Source: Alphaproteobacteria bacterium | GTDB lineage: Bacteria; Pseudomonadota; Alphaproteobacteria; Rhodobacterales; Rhodobacteraceae | Length of the DNA: 64,000 nt | Direction of reading: 5' to 3' | Assembly: GCA_030425925.1 (NCBI GenBank) | Contig: JAUHZO010000015.1 | Coordinates: 40,634 to 104,633 of the forward strand | Shown: positions 35,855 through 44,913 of the stretch, one piece after another | How positions within the stretch are numbered: position 1 is the first letter of the stretch | Layout: the number at the start of each line of letters is the position of its first letter | Program-made: the position numbers and the translations under genes | Notes under the pieces: model-generated | Told to the model about the DNA's origin: nothing | Seen by the model: the letters and a program-made list of their open reading frames with translations, nothing else | Database searches by the model: none

Positions 35855-36676
35855 TCAATCATTCAGCGGCGTTTCCCGCGTGCCCAGCGCGTCCGCAAGG
35901 CGCTGTGCGGCCGAGCCGGGACGCAGCGGTTTCGGCTGGCTGTCCGCGGGGGCCCAGCCGGTCAGGGTGATGATGTCAAAGCTAGCGGTGATGCGGCCAT
36001 CGCCGTCTGCATGTTCGGCGGCGTAGAGCCGAGCGGCCTCCAGCAGCACGGCCCGCCGCGTGGGGTGGCGCAGCCGGGCGGTCTGGGCGTTGGTCTCGCC
36101 CATGGCGCGCAGGTCGCGCATCAGATGCAGCGCCGAGGCATAGCTGACCCGAAGCGGCATCGTATCCGCCACCGGCAAGGCAAGCCCCGCGCGTTGCAGC
36201 AGCGCGCCAAGGTCGCGGATCTCGCCCATGGGCAGCACACGCGGCGACAGCCCGCCGGTTACGGCGCTTTCCGCGCGGGTCAGGGCGCTGCGCAGCTCGT
36301 GCAGTGTCTCGCCGCCAAAGGTGAGGCCAAGGAACAGGCCGTCGGGCCTGAGCGCGCGGCGGCACTGGATCAGCTGGCCCACCGGGTCGTTGGCCCAGTG
36401 CAGCGCCAGCGCGTGAATCACCAGATCATGCGCCCCGGGGGACAGCGCCAGCACCGAGTCATCCGGCACGATCCGCGCATGCGGCAGGGTCTGCTGCCAC
36501 ACTTGCGGAAAAGGGCTCACCACAGCGGGCTGCGTAAAGGCTTTGTTAACCATCGCCAGCCGATCGTGCGCCTCGTCCCGCGCGGCCTCGTGCAGGAACA
36601 GGGCGGGGGCGCGTGCGGCGCGGGCCCTCTGGCGCAGCAAGGCGGCGCGGTCGACAAGATCGGGAACTTCGGACAT
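35855..36676 (-). CDS. NDUFAF5-like methyltransferase-fold protein
   Basis: A 273-residue protein. The run ALALHWANDPVGQLIQCRRALRPDGLF (in parts, residues about 98-124) followed by GGETLHELRSAL matches the bacterial relatives of mitochondrial NDUFAF5, which hydroxylates an arginine of the complex I subunit NDUFS7. The usual SAM-binding DxGxGxG loop is not visible in the N-terminal third, where VSPFPQVWQQTLPHARIVPD stands. This fits a non-methylating role, but that is inference. The ATG at 36676 (MSEVPDLVDR) was chosen. It is divergent from comF with about 30 bp between. Confidence 0.8.
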   Translation of the reverse strand: MSEVPDLVDRAALLRQRARAARAPALFLHEAARDEAHDRLAMVNKAFTQPAVVSPFPQVWQQTLPHARIVPDDSVLALSPGAHDLVIHALALHWANDPVGQLIQCRRALRPDGLFLGLTFGGETLHELRSALTRAESAVTGGLSPRVLPMGEIRDLGALLQRAGLALPVADTMPLRVSYASALHLMRDLRAMGETNAQTARLRHPTRRAVLLEAARLYAAEHADGDGRITASFDIITLTGWAPADSQPKPLRPGSAAQRLADALGTRETPLND

Positions 36677-36705
36677 GGGGTGCAGATAGAATGTGGGCGG
36701 CATCG

Positions 36706-37419
36706 ATGCAAACCCTTGTCCAGCTGATCTACCCGCCCCGGTGTCTGGGCTGCGGCGGGCTGGTGGAAACGGATTTCGGCCTGTGCGGAACCTGCTGGCG
36801 CGACACGCCCTTCATCTCGGGGCTGACCTGCGATCTGTGCGGCACGCCGCTGCCGGGGCAGTCTGACCGGGCCGAGCATTGCGACGATTGCCTGACCACC
36901 GCACGGCCCTGGGCGCAGGGCCGTGCCGCGCTGCTCTACAAGGACGGCGCGCGGCGCATGGTGCTGGCGCTGAAACATGGCGACCGGCAGGACATCGCGC
37001 GCCCCGCGGCGGGCTGGATGGCGCGGGTGACGCGGCCGATTCAGCGGCCGGACATGTTGATCCTGCCGGTGCCGCTGCACCTGATGCGCCACCTGTCGCG
37101 GCGCTACAACCAGGCGGCGCTGCTGGCCGAAGCGCTGGCCGCCGAACTGGGCTGCGACTGGTGCCCCGACGGGCTGACACGGGCGCAGGCCACGCCATCG
37201 CTGGATGGCAAGGGCCGCGATGCGCGCTTTGCCACGCTGGCGGGCCGCCTGTCGGTGTCGCCCTGGCGCACCGATCTGCTGCGCGACCGGCCGGTCCTGA
37301 TCGTCGACGACGTGATGACCTCGGGTGCCACGCTGGCCGCCGCGGCCGAGGCCTGCCATGCCGCCGGCGCAGCCGAGGTCTGCGTGTCGGTGCTGGCGCG
37401 CGTTGCCAAGGAGACCTAA
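36706..37419 (+). CDS. comF: ComF-family phosphoribosyltransferase-like protein
   Basis: A 237-residue ComF homolog. An N-terminal zinc ribbon has two CxxC-type pairs (PPRCLGCGGL, LCGTCW) plus CDLCG and HCDDC. The C-terminal phosphoribosyltransferase fold has RRYNQAALLAEALA and the PRPP loop VLIVDDVMTSGATLAAA near residues 196-212. ComF acts in DNA uptake in naturally competent species; in others it may act on single-strand DNA handling. An ATG at 36691 adds five residues. It starts a forward run with grxC, nitrilase and marR. Confidence 0.9.
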   Translation: MQTLVQLIYPPRCLGCGGLVETDFGLCGTCWRDTPFISGLTCDLCGTPLPGQSDRAEHCDDCLTTARPWAQGRAALLYKDGARRMVLALKHGDRQDIARPAAGWMARVTRPIQRPDMLILPVPLHLMRHLSRRYNQAALLAEALAAELGCDWCPDGLTRAQATPSLDGKGRDARFATLAGRLSVSPWRTDLLRDRPVLIVDDVMTSGATLAAAAEACHAAGAAEVCVSVLARVAKET

Positions 37420-37456
37420 ATCCCCGTAGGACAGGACCAGACCAAAGGGGGCCGCC

Positions 37457-37714
37457 ATGCCGGACATCGTCATCTATTCCTCGCCGCTTTGCGGCTTTTG
37501 CCACGCGGCCAAGCGGCTCTTGACCCAGAAGGGCGCTGCGTTCTCCGAGATCAACATCCTCGAAGAGCCGCAGCGCCGGTCCGAGATGATGGACCGCGCG
37601 GGCGGGCGTCATACCGTGCCGCAGATCTTCATCGGCGGGCAGCATGTCGGCGGTTGCGACGAGCTTTATGCGCTGGACCGCGCGGGCAAGCTTGACCCGA
37701 TGCTGCAGGGCTGA
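37457..37714 (+). CDS. grxC: glutaredoxin 3-type thiol oxidoreductase
   Basis: An 85-residue glutaredoxin with the redox motif CGFC at residues 12-15 (the common form is CPYC). It also has the GSH-binding TVPQIFIGGQHVGGCDEL region near residues 53-70, including the cis-Pro. It reduces disulfides or glutathionylated proteins with GSH. Its stop shares a base with the start of the nitrilase gene, so they are coupled. Confidence 0.95.
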   Translation: MPDIVIYSSPLCGFCHAAKRLLTQKGAAFSEINILEEPQRRSEMMDRAGGRHTVPQIFIGGQHVGGCDELYALDRAGKLDPMLQG

Positions 37715-38547
37715 TGCGCGTCGCGGTTCTTCAGCTGACGTCGTCGGACGATCCGGCGGCCAATATCGTCAGGGTGCAGGCCATGCTCCGCGATGCCGCT
37801 GGTCAGGGTGCGCAGATTGCCATGACGCCCGAGGTGACGAACTGCGTGTCGATGAACCGCGCGCACCAGGCCGAGGTGCTGCGGGTCGAGGGCGAGGACG
37901 CGTTCGTGACGGGCCTGCAGGCCACGGCTGCGGAAACGGGCATGTGGGTGCTGGCAGGGTCACTGGCACTGAAGGCCGCACCGCCCGAGACGCGCTTTGT
38001 GAACCGCGCGCTGCTGATCTCTTCGGACGGCGAGATCGCGGCCCGCTATGACAAGATGCACATGTTCGACGTGCAGGTCAGCGCCGAGGAAACCTATCGC
38101 GAATCATCCGGCTTTGCGCCGGGGAGCCGCGCAGTGCTGGCACAAACCCCGCTGGGCGTGCTTGGACTGACGATCTGCTACGATGTGCGCTTCGCCTACC
38201 TGTACCGCGCCCTGGCGCAGGCGGGGGCGCAGGTGCTGACCGTGCCCGCGGCGTTTTCGCCCGGCACCGGCCCGTGGCACTGGCAGCCCCTGCTGCAGGC
38301 CCGCGCGATCGAGACGGGATGTTTCGTCGTGGCCCCGGCGCAGACCGGCACCCATGCCGCCGCCGAGGGGCGGCAGCGCAAGACCTACGGCCGTTCCCTG
38401 GTGATCTCGCCCTGGGGCGAGGTGTTGCTGGACGCCGGGACAGTGCCGGGTGTGCATGTGATCGACCTGGATCTGTCGCAGGTTGCGGAGGCGCGGCGCA
38501 AGGTGCCCGCGCTGACCCATGACCGGACCTTCGAGGGTCCGGCATGA
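37714..38547 (+). CDS. carbon-nitrogen hydrolase, Nit1/deaminated glutathione amidase-like
   Basis: A 277-residue nitrilase superfamily amidase. The catalytic triad is visible as Glu40 (MTPEVTN), Lys114 (YDKMHMFD) and Cys155 (TICYDVRF). The MHMFDVDV-like segment and the length match Nit1/NitA, which hydrolyse deaminated glutathione. The coupled position directly behind a glutaredoxin gene supports a role in glutathione housekeeping, though this is inference. It overlaps the downstream marR start by 4 bases. Confidence 0.88.
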   Translation: MRVAVLQLTSSDDPAANIVRVQAMLRDAAGQGAQIAMTPEVTNCVSMNRAHQAEVLRVEGEDAFVTGLQATAAETGMWVLAGSLALKAAPPETRFVNRALLISSDGEIAARYDKMHMFDVQVSAEETYRESSGFAPGSRAVLAQTPLGVLGLTICYDVRFAYLYRALAQAGAQVLTVPAAFSPGTGPWHWQPLLQARAIETGCFVVAPAQTGTHAAAEGRQRKTYGRSLVISPWGEVLLDAGTVPGVHVIDLDLSQVAEARRKVPALTHDRTFEGPA

Positions 38548-38984
38548 GCGATGCGGGCGCGTTGGCCATCTCGCTTTTCAGCGAATTGCTGACCGCCGAT
38601 CAGCTCTTGCGCGCGCGGCTGACCCGGGTTTTGCCGAACCGCATGGAAATCTCGCATTTTTCCGTGCTGAACCACCTGGCCAGCAGCCAGTCGGAACGGA
38701 CCCCGGCGCAATTGGCGCGCACCTTCCACGTCACACGCGGGGCAATGACCAACACGCTGACCAAGCTGGAAGTGGCGGGATACGTGCATATCCGCCCCGA
38801 TTGGGACGACGCGCGGCGCAAGCTGGTGGCGATCAGCCCGGCGGGGCTGTCCGCGCGCGAGGCGGCGCTGGCGGCGATCACGCCGATGATCCGCGACATG
38901 GTGGGCGAACTGGGCGAAGCCCGCGTGCGCGCGGCCCTGCCGGTCTTGCGCGAACTGCGGGTGAAGCTGGAAAGCGGCGGGTAG
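38544..38984 (+). CDS. MarR-family transcriptional regulator
   Basis: A 146-residue winged-helix regulator. The DNA-binding helices include TPAQLARTFHVTRGAMTNTLTKLE near residues 51-74 (in parts), and the wing is IRPDWDDARRKLVAISPAG near 80-98. It is coupled by ATGA to the nitrilase gene, so it could control the comF-grxC-nit run or an unlinked target. No operator palindrome with this gene's name is evident. Its stop is followed by a REP-like hairpin. Confidence 0.88.
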   Translation: MSDAGALAISLFSELLTADQLLRARLTRVLPNRMEISHFSVLNHLASSQSERTPAQLARTFHVTRGAMTNTLTKLEVAGYVHIRPDWDDARRKLVAISPAGLSAREAALAAITPMIRDMVGELGEARVRAALPVLRELRVKLESGG

Positions 38985-38998
38985 GGGGGGCCGGGGGA

Positions 38999-39016
38999 GG
39001 TGCGCTGTAGCGCACC
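38999..39016. repeat. REP-like palindrome between marR and ubiG
   Basis: The stem GGTGCGCT / AGCGCACC with a GT loop is followed by CTAC. The unit is related to the GTAGGGTGCG palindrome at 12618. It sits between two convergent stops and could also slow transcription from both sides. Confidence 0.55.
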
Positions 39017-39025
39017 CTACCGCGT

Positions 39026-39766
39026 CTACCGCGGTTTGCGCGCGGCGGTGACGTAGTTCACCGACAGGTCCCGGTCCGAGATCCGCCAGGACCAGGTGAC
39101 GGGGTTGAACTGATAACCCTTGCGGTCAACCGGCGTCATCCCGGCCTTGCCGAGCAGATCGTACAACTCGTCCGGGGTGATGAACTTGGACCAGTCATGC
39201 GTGCCCTTGGGCAGCCAGCGCATCACGTATTCCGCCCCCACGATCGCCATGGCAAAGCTTTTGGGGTTGCGGTTGATGGTCGAACACAGGTGCAGCCCGC
39301 CGGGCTGCAAGAGCGTCGCGCAGGCGGTCAGGAAGGCCAGCGGATCGGCCACATGTTCCACCACCTCCATGTTCAGCACCACGTCGAACCGCTCGCCGGC
39401 CTCGGCCAGCGCCTCGGCGGTGCCGACGCGGTAGTCGATCGTCAGCCCGGACTGGCGGGCATGGGTTTCGGCCACGGGGATGTTGCGCGCCGCCGCATCG
39501 ACTCCCACCACGTCGGCCCCGAGCCGCGCCATCGGTTCGCACAAAAGCCCGCCGCCACAGCCGATATCCAGCAGGCGCAGGCCTTCGAACGGTGCGGGCG
39601 TGTCAAGATCGCGGCCGAACTCGGCGGCGATCTGCTGGGTGACATAGTCCAGACGGCACGGGTTGAGCATGTGCAGCGGCTTGAACTTGCCGTCGGGATC
39701 CCACCACTCCGCCGCCATCGCTTCGAATTTTGCGATCTCGGACGGGTCCACTGTGGTTGCGGTCAT
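39026..39766 (-). CDS. ubiG: bifunctional ubiquinone 3-O-methyltransferase/2-polyprenyl-6-hydroxyphenol methylase UbiG
   Basis: UbiG performs both O-methylations in ubiquinone synthesis. The 246-residue product starts [18 protein letters not shown] and has the [23 protein letters not shown] opening (in parts), the SAM loop [19 protein letters not shown] near residues 63-81, and [20 protein letters not shown] near 159-178. C-terminal [11 protein letters not shown] is also typical. Upstream in-frame starts exist, but this ATG fits the family length. It is divergent from the aminopeptidase gene across about 50 bp. Confidence 0.96.
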   Translation of the reverse strand: MTATTVDPSEIAKFEAMAAEWWDPDGKFKPLHMLNPCRLDYVTQQIAAEFGRDLDTPAPFEGLRLLDIGCGGGLLCEPMARLGADVVGVDAAARNIPVAETHARQSGLTIDYRVGTAEALAEAGERFDVVLNMEVVEHVADPLAFLTACATLLQPGGLHLCSTINRNPKSFAMAIVGAEYVMRWLPKGTHDWSKFITPDELYDLLGKAGMTPVDRKGYQFNPVTWSWRISDRDLSVNYVTAARKPR

Positions 39767-39813
39767 GACATTCCCCATGGTCTTCTGCGTGCAGACCACA
39801 ATATAGAGGGCTC

Positions 39814-40785
39814 ATGGACAAATTCCCGGGCCAAAAGCGCGCAGTGCAGTATCTCTACCCCCCAATCGATCCGTACGATCAGCGCGTGATGGACATGGGC
39901 GACGGGCACCGTGTCTATGTCGAACAGTGCGGCAATCCCGAAGGGCGCGTGGTGATCGTCCTGCATGGCGGGCCGGGCGGTGGCTGCAGCCCGGCGATGC
40001 GGCGCTATTTCGACCCAAAGGTCTGGCGGGTGGTCCTGTTCGATCAGCGCGGCTGCGGCCGCTCGCGCCCGCATGCCAGCGTGGCGCACAACACCACCTG
40101 GGACCTCGTGGCCGATATCGAGCGGATTCGCAGCGCGCTGGGCATCGGGAAGATGGCCGTCTTTGGCGGCAGCTGGGGCGCGACGCTGGCGCTGGTCTAT
40201 GCCATCAGCCATCCCGACCGCGTGTCGCATCTGGTGCTGCGCGGGGTCTTCCTGATGACCCGGGCCGAGCTGGACTGGTTCTATGGCGGCGGAGCCGGGC
40301 AGTTCTGGCCCGAAGCCTGGGCCCGGTTCCGCGACATGATTCCCGAAGACGAACGCGGCGACCTGATCGCGGCCTACCACCGGCGCTTGTTCAGCGGCGA
40401 TCTGCAGATGGAGACCCGGTTTGCCCGCGCCTGGTCGTCCTGGGAAAACGCGTTGGCCTCGGTGCATTCCAGTGGCACCGGCGGCGAGGCCCCGGGCGAG
40501 TACGCGCGCGCCTTTGCCCGGCTGGAGAACCATTACTTCACCCATGCCGGGTTTCTCGACGAGGATGGCTGGATCCTCAAACAGGCCGGGCGCATTGCCG
40601 AGATCCCCGGTGTGATCGTCCAGGGTCGGTATGACATGATCTGCCCGCCGCTGCGGGCCTGGCAGCTGGCACGGGCCTGGCCGATGAGCGACCTGCGCAT
40701 GGTGCGCAATGCCGGCCACGCCCTGTCAGAGCCGGGAATCAGCGCCGAGCTTGTCCGCGCCATGGACCAGATCGCCGAAGCTTAG
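39814..40785 (+). CDS. pip: prolyl aminopeptidase (proline iminopeptidase)
   Basis: A 323-residue alpha/beta hydrolase that releases N-terminal proline from peptides. It starts near YLYPPIDPYDQRVMDMGDGH, with the oxyanion loop LHGGPGGGCSPAMRRYFDP near residues 50-68, FDQRGCGRSRPHAS near 75-88 and the nucleophile Ser in GGSWGATLALVYA near 119-131. The catalytic acid and His are in GRYDMICPP and NAGHALSEPG. It lies directly upstream of a peptide-type ABC importer, which suggests a link between peptide uptake and breakdown. Confidence 0.93.
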   Translation: MDKFPGQKRAVQYLYPPIDPYDQRVMDMGDGHRVYVEQCGNPEGRVVIVLHGGPGGGCSPAMRRYFDPKVWRVVLFDQRGCGRSRPHASVAHNTTWDLVADIERIRSALGIGKMAVFGGSWGATLALVYAISHPDRVSHLVLRGVFLMTRAELDWFYGGGAGQFWPEAWARFRDMIPEDERGDLIAAYHRRLFSGDLQMETRFARAWSSWENALASVHSSGTGGEAPGEYARAFARLENHYFTHAGFLDEDGWILKQAGRIAEIPGVIVQGRYDMICPPLRAWQLARAWPMSDLRMVRNAGHALSEPGISAELVRAMDQIAEA

Positions 40786-40846
40786 GCTTTACATAACCGT
40801 CACGGCGGGTAACGTTGCCGGAACCGAGGCAACGAGACTGGTAAAG

Positions 40847-41839
40847 TTGGCAAGCGTCCTGAAGATCATCCTGCAACGGCTCGCACTTGGGCTTCTGACA
40901 TTGCTGGTCGTGTCCATGGTCATCTTCGGGGCGGTGAACCTGCTTCCCGGCGATTTTGCCCAGGCCATCCTGGGTCAGGGTGCCACGCAAGAGGCGGTCG
41001 AGGCCATCCGGGACGAGATCGGGCTGAACGACCCGTTCTTCAAGCGCTATTTCGACTGGCTGGGCGCGCTGGCCACCGGCGATCTGGGGGTGTCCTACGC
41101 GCAGATGATGTTTGCCACCGGCATGGGCGGCACGACAGAGTTGATCCCCATCACCACGCAGATCGCGCCGCGGTTTTACAACACCATGTTCCTCGCCGGT
41201 CTGACCGCGCTGATCGCGGTGCCGGTGTCGCTGCTGATCGGCGTGCTGGCGGCGCTGTATCGCGGATCGGTGTTCGACCGGGTGGCCAACATCTTCACCC
41301 TCAGTTCGATTTCCAGCCCGGAGTTCTTTCTGGCCTACATCCTGATCCTGTTCCTTGCGGTGCAGGGCCAGATGCTGCCCTCGCTGGCGGCGGTGGAGGT
41401 GGGGATGCCGCTGGGTGCGCGGATCTACAACTCGCTCCTGCCCGCGCTGACCCTGACCCTTGTGGTGACGGCGCACATGATGCGGATGACGCGAGCGGCG
41501 ATCATCAACCTGCTGGCCTCTCCCTATATCGAGATGGCGCGGCTGAAAGGCGTCCGCCCGATGCGGGTGATCGTCAAGCATGCGCTGCCGAATGCGCTGG
41601 CGCCGATCATCAACGTGATCGCGCTGAACCTGGCCTATCTGATCACGGGGGTGGTGGTGGTCGAGGTGGTGTTCACCTATCCCGGAATCGGGAACCTGTT
41701 CGTGGATGCGGTGCAGAACCGCGACATCCCGGTGGTGCAGGTCTGCTGCCTGATCTTTGCCGCGGCCTACATCCTGCTGAACCTGACCGCCGACATCCTG
41801 TCGATCGTGACCAACCCGCGGCTGAGGCACCCGAAATGA
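40847..41839 (+). CDS. peptide/nickel-type ABC transporter permease (DppB/OppB-like)
   Basis: A 330-residue inner-membrane permease with six predicted helices. It carries an N-terminal QRLALGLLTLLVVSMVIFGAV helix in consecutive parts and the ATPase-coupling EAA-like loop MARLKGVRPMRVIVKHALPNA near residues 228-248. VVVVEVVFTYPGIGNLFVDAV near the end is typical of the OppB family. No ATG is available near the N-terminus; TTG at 40847 is the best start. The stop overlaps the next permease (ATGA). It is the first gene of a four-gene importer operon. Confidence 0.88.
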   Translation: MASVLKIILQRLALGLLTLLVVSMVIFGAVNLLPGDFAQAILGQGATQEAVEAIRDEIGLNDPFFKRYFDWLGALATGDLGVSYAQMMFATGMGGTTELIPITTQIAPRFYNTMFLAGLTALIAVPVSLLIGVLAALYRGSVFDRVANIFTLSSISSPEFFLAYILILFLAVQGQMLPSLAAVEVGMPLGARIYNSLLPALTLTLVVTAHMMRMTRAAIINLLASPYIEMARLKGVRPMRVIVKHALPNALAPIINVIALNLAYLITGVVVVEVVFTYPGIGNLFVDAVQNRDIPVVQVCCLIFAAAYILLNLTADILSIVTNPRLRHPK

Positions 41840-43194
41840 CCAAGGCCGCGAGCGGACCCATTCTGGCAGCCGCCATTGCACTGCTGGTTGCGCTGGACCG
41901 GCTGCTGGGCATGCCCGTGCTGGCTCCGCTTTATGCCTTGCTGCAAACGGTGATGGCCCCGGTCGACTGGATCGCCACGGCGTTGGGCACGGCGACCGAA
42001 GGGCTGGGCGGCTGGCGCTGGCTGTTGTGGATCGCGCTGCTTGTCGGGGTCGGGTTCGGCTTTCGCCGGCTGGGCCAGATCGTCACCTCCAACCGGCCGT
42101 TCTTTCGCGACATGACGGCGGGCGTGGCGGTGGGCTATGTGCTGGCGGCGGCGGCGATCCTGTGGGTTCTGCTGAACTATTCCCGCGCCTTCTCCAGCCA
42201 TGGCGGCATGCCCGATACCTATTTCTTCTTCCGGCTCGTGCTGCACGGCCTTGTGGCGGCCTTTGTCGCCGCGACGCTGTTCAAGCTTCTGGGCAGTTGG
42301 GTGGGCACCGCCGGATCGCGCAAGCTGTTCCGGCAGATGCCGGGCACCGCCGCCTTCGGCATCCTGATCATCCTGTGTTATGCGGTGGCGGCGATCTTTG
42401 CCGGGCTCATCGCGCCGCACGGGCAGGCAGCGATCTTTCCCAAGGCCAACATCATCCCGCTGGTACCCGAAGCGATGGGTGGATCGCCCGATTTTCCGCT
42501 GGGCACCGACCAGATCGGCCGCGATATCCTCAGCCGCCTGATCTATGGCGCACAGAACACCGTGGGCATCGCCTTTGTCACCACCATGCTGGCCTTTGCC
42601 CTGGGTGTGACCGGCGGGTTTCTGGCGGCGACGCTGCGCGGCTGGGTCGATCAGGCACTCAGCCGTCTTGTCGATGTGCTGATGGCGATCCCGGCGCTGA
42701 TCTTTTCTCTGCTTCTGATCACCGCGGCCTCCAGCCTGTTCGACGGCTCGTCGCTGACGGTGGCGATGATCGTGATCATCGCGGTGATCGATTCCACCCG
42801 TGTCTTCCGCCTGTCACGGGCCGTGGGCATGAACATCGTGGTGATGGACTATTTCGAGGCGGCAAAACTGCGCGGCGAAGGCATGTTCTACCTGATCTTC
42901 CGCGAGATCCTGCCCAACGCCACCGCGCCCCTGCTGGCGGAATTCGGCCTGCGCTTCTGCTTTGTGTTCTTGACCATTGCCGCGCTCAGCTTTCTGGGGC
43001 TGGGAATCCAGCCTCCGTTGGCGGACTGGGGGACCATGGTGAAGGATCTGGGCCAGTTCGTGAATTACGCCGCCTTCCTGCCGCAATACGCCATGCTGCC
43101 GCTTTTGCCCGCGGGGGCGATCGCGCTTCTGACCGTGGCGGTCAACTTTGTGGTGGACTGGATGCTGCAGCGGTCCTCGGGGCTGAAGGAGTAG
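41836..43194 (+). CDS. peptide/nickel-type ABC transporter permease (DppC/OppC-like) with extended N-terminus
   Basis: A 452-residue permease; the DppC/OppC family is usually about 280-310 residues. The family part begins near residue 185, with PLGTDQIGRDILSRLIYGA, the coupling loop EAAKLRGEGMFYLIFREILPNA (in parts) and LSFLGLGIQPPLADWG. The extra 150-170 residues at the N-terminus hold about four hydrophobic segments, with RLGQIVTSNRPFFRD between. The start overlaps the upstream permease. The extension may anchor or regulate the complex; its role is unknown. Confidence 0.87.
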   Translation: MTKAASGPILAAAIALLVALDRLLGMPVLAPLYALLQTVMAPVDWIATALGTATEGLGGWRWLLWIALLVGVGFGFRRLGQIVTSNRPFFRDMTAGVAVGYVLAAAAILWVLLNYSRAFSSHGGMPDTYFFFRLVLHGLVAAFVAATLFKLLGSWVGTAGSRKLFRQMPGTAAFGILIILCYAVAAIFAGLIAPHGQAAIFPKANIIPLVPEAMGGSPDFPLGTDQIGRDILSRLIYGAQNTVGIAFVTTMLAFALGVTGGFLAATLRGWVDQALSRLVDVLMAIPALIFSLLLITAASSLFDGSSLTVAMIVIIAVIDSTRVFRLSRAVGMNIVVMDYFEAAKLRGEGMFYLIFREILPNATAPLLAEFGLRFCFVFLTIAALSFLGLGIQPPLADWGTMVKDLGQFVNYAAFLPQYAMLPLLPAGAIALLTVAVNFVVDWMLQRSSGLKE

Positions 43195-43198
43195 CGCG

Positions 43199-44857
43199 AT
43201 GGCCGATCAATCCGAATGGCTGGTCGAGATGCGCGGCATCCACATGGAAGGCCGCAGCGACGAGACCTGGACCCCGATCATCAAGGGCGTGGACCTGACG
43301 CTGAAGCGGGGCGAGGTGCTGGGCCTGATCGGCGAATCGGGGGCGGGCAAATCGACGCTGGGTCTGGCGGCAATGGGGTTCACCCGCGACGGTGTGCGCA
43401 TCAGCCAGGGCAGCGTGACGTTCGACGGCATCGACCTGATCTCCGCCAGCGCCGAGACCAAACGCCAGTTGCTGGGCAAGCGTATCGCCTATGTCGCGCA
43501 ATCCGCGGCGGCCAGTTTCAACCCTGCGCATCGGCTGATCGACCAGCATGCCGAAGCCCCGGTGCAGCATGGCGTCAAGCGCCGGTCCGAAGCCGAGGCG
43601 GACGCGGTGGACCTGTACCGCAAGCTGCGCCTGCCCAACCCCGACGAGATCGGCTTTCGCTACCCGCACCAGGTGTCGGGCGGGCAGTTGCAGCGGGCGA
43701 TGACGGCCATGGCCATGGCCTGCCGCCCCGACCTGATCATCTTTGACGAACCGACCACGGCGCTGGACGTGACCACGCAGATCGAGGTTCTGGCGGCGAT
43801 CCGCGAGATAGTGGCCGAATTCGACACCGCCGCCATCTACATCACCCACGATCTGGCGGTGGTGGCCCAGATGGCCGACCGCATCAAGGTGCTGCTGAAG
43901 GGGGACGAGGTCGAAGAGGCCGAAACACGGCAGATGCTGTCGAACCCGCAGCAGGACTATACCAAAAGCCTTTGGGCGGTGCGCGAATTCCAGCGCCCGC
44001 AGAAACCCGCCCCGGCAGTGGACGCCACGCCGGTTGTCTCGGTCCAGGGCGTCACCGCGGCCTATGGCAAGATCGACGTTCTGCATGATGTCAGCTTTGA
44101 CATCCATCAGGGCCGCACGGTGGCCGTGGTGGGGGAAAGCGGTTCGGGAAAGTCGACGACGGCGCGGTGCATCACCGGGCTGTTGCCACCGCGCAAAGGC
44201 CAGATCGAGCTGGACGGCGCCGCATTGCCGCTGGATTACCGCAACCGCAGCAAGGAGCAGCTGCGCCAGGTGCAGATGATCTACCAGATGGCCGACACCG
44301 CGCTGAACCCGCGCCAGACCATCGGCGAGATCATCGGCCGTCCGGTAGAGTTCTACATGGGGCTCAGGGGGGGTGCCCGGCGCAAGCGGGTCGAGGATTT
44401 GCTGGAACAGATCGAATTGCCGGCCAGTCAGTATATCGACCGCCTGCCCTCGGAGCTTTCGGGGGGGCAGAAGCAGCGCATCGGCATCGCCCGCGCGCTG
44501 GCGGCAGAGCCGAAATTCATCATCTGCGACGAGGTGACCTCGGCGCTGGATCAACTTGTTGCCGAAGGCATCCTGCGCCTGCTGGCCCGTCTTCAGGACG
44601 AGTTGAAGCTGTCCTATATGTTCATCACCCACGATCTGGCCACGGTGAAATCCATCGCGGACGAGGTCGTGGTGATGAAGGATGGCGTGGTGGTGGAGCT
44701 TGGCCCCAAGACCGAGATGTTCACCCCGCCGCACCACGCCTATACCGACCTGCTGCTGTCCTCGGTCCCCGACATGGACCCGGACTGGCTGACACGGCTT
44801 CTGGCCGAGCGGGGCATCGAGAATATCGGCGATGCCGCGGTGGGCAAGATGCACTGA
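43199..44857 (+). CDS. dipeptide/oligopeptide ABC transporter, fused double ATPase
   Basis: A 552-residue protein with two nucleotide-binding domains in one chain, a DppD-DppF-type fusion. Domain 1 (residues about 5-250) has [30 protein letters not shown] and [15 protein letters not shown]. Domain 2 (about 280-530) has [31 protein letters not shown] and [16 protein letters not shown], where the usual DEPxSALD proline is replaced but the catalytic Glu remains. An AAGGAG site overlaps the upstream stop. It powers the two permeases before it. Confidence 0.93.
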   Translation: MADQSEWLVEMRGIHMEGRSDETWTPIIKGVDLTLKRGEVLGLIGESGAGKSTLGLAAMGFTRDGVRISQGSVTFDGIDLISASAETKRQLLGKRIAYVAQSAAASFNPAHRLIDQHAEAPVQHGVKRRSEAEADAVDLYRKLRLPNPDEIGFRYPHQVSGGQLQRAMTAMAMACRPDLIIFDEPTTALDVTTQIEVLAAIREIVAEFDTAAIYITHDLAVVAQMADRIKVLLKGDEVEEAETRQMLSNPQQDYTKSLWAVREFQRPQKPAPAVDATPVVSVQGVTAAYGKIDVLHDVSFDIHQGRTVAVVGESGSGKSTTARCITGLLPPRKGQIELDGAALPLDYRNRSKEQLRQVQMIYQMADTALNPRQTIGEIIGRPVEFYMGLRGGARRKRVEDLLEQIELPASQYIDRLPSELSGGQKQRIGIARALAAEPKFIICDEVTSALDQLVAEGILRLLARLQDELKLSYMFITHDLATVKSIADEVVVMKDGVVVELGPKTEMFTPPHHAYTDLLLSSVPDMDPDWLTRLLAERGIENIGDAAVGKMH

Positions 44858-44913
44858 GACATGCTCGCGCCCATGGCGGGGCGGAGTATCAAAACCAACA
44901 AGGGAGACATGAC

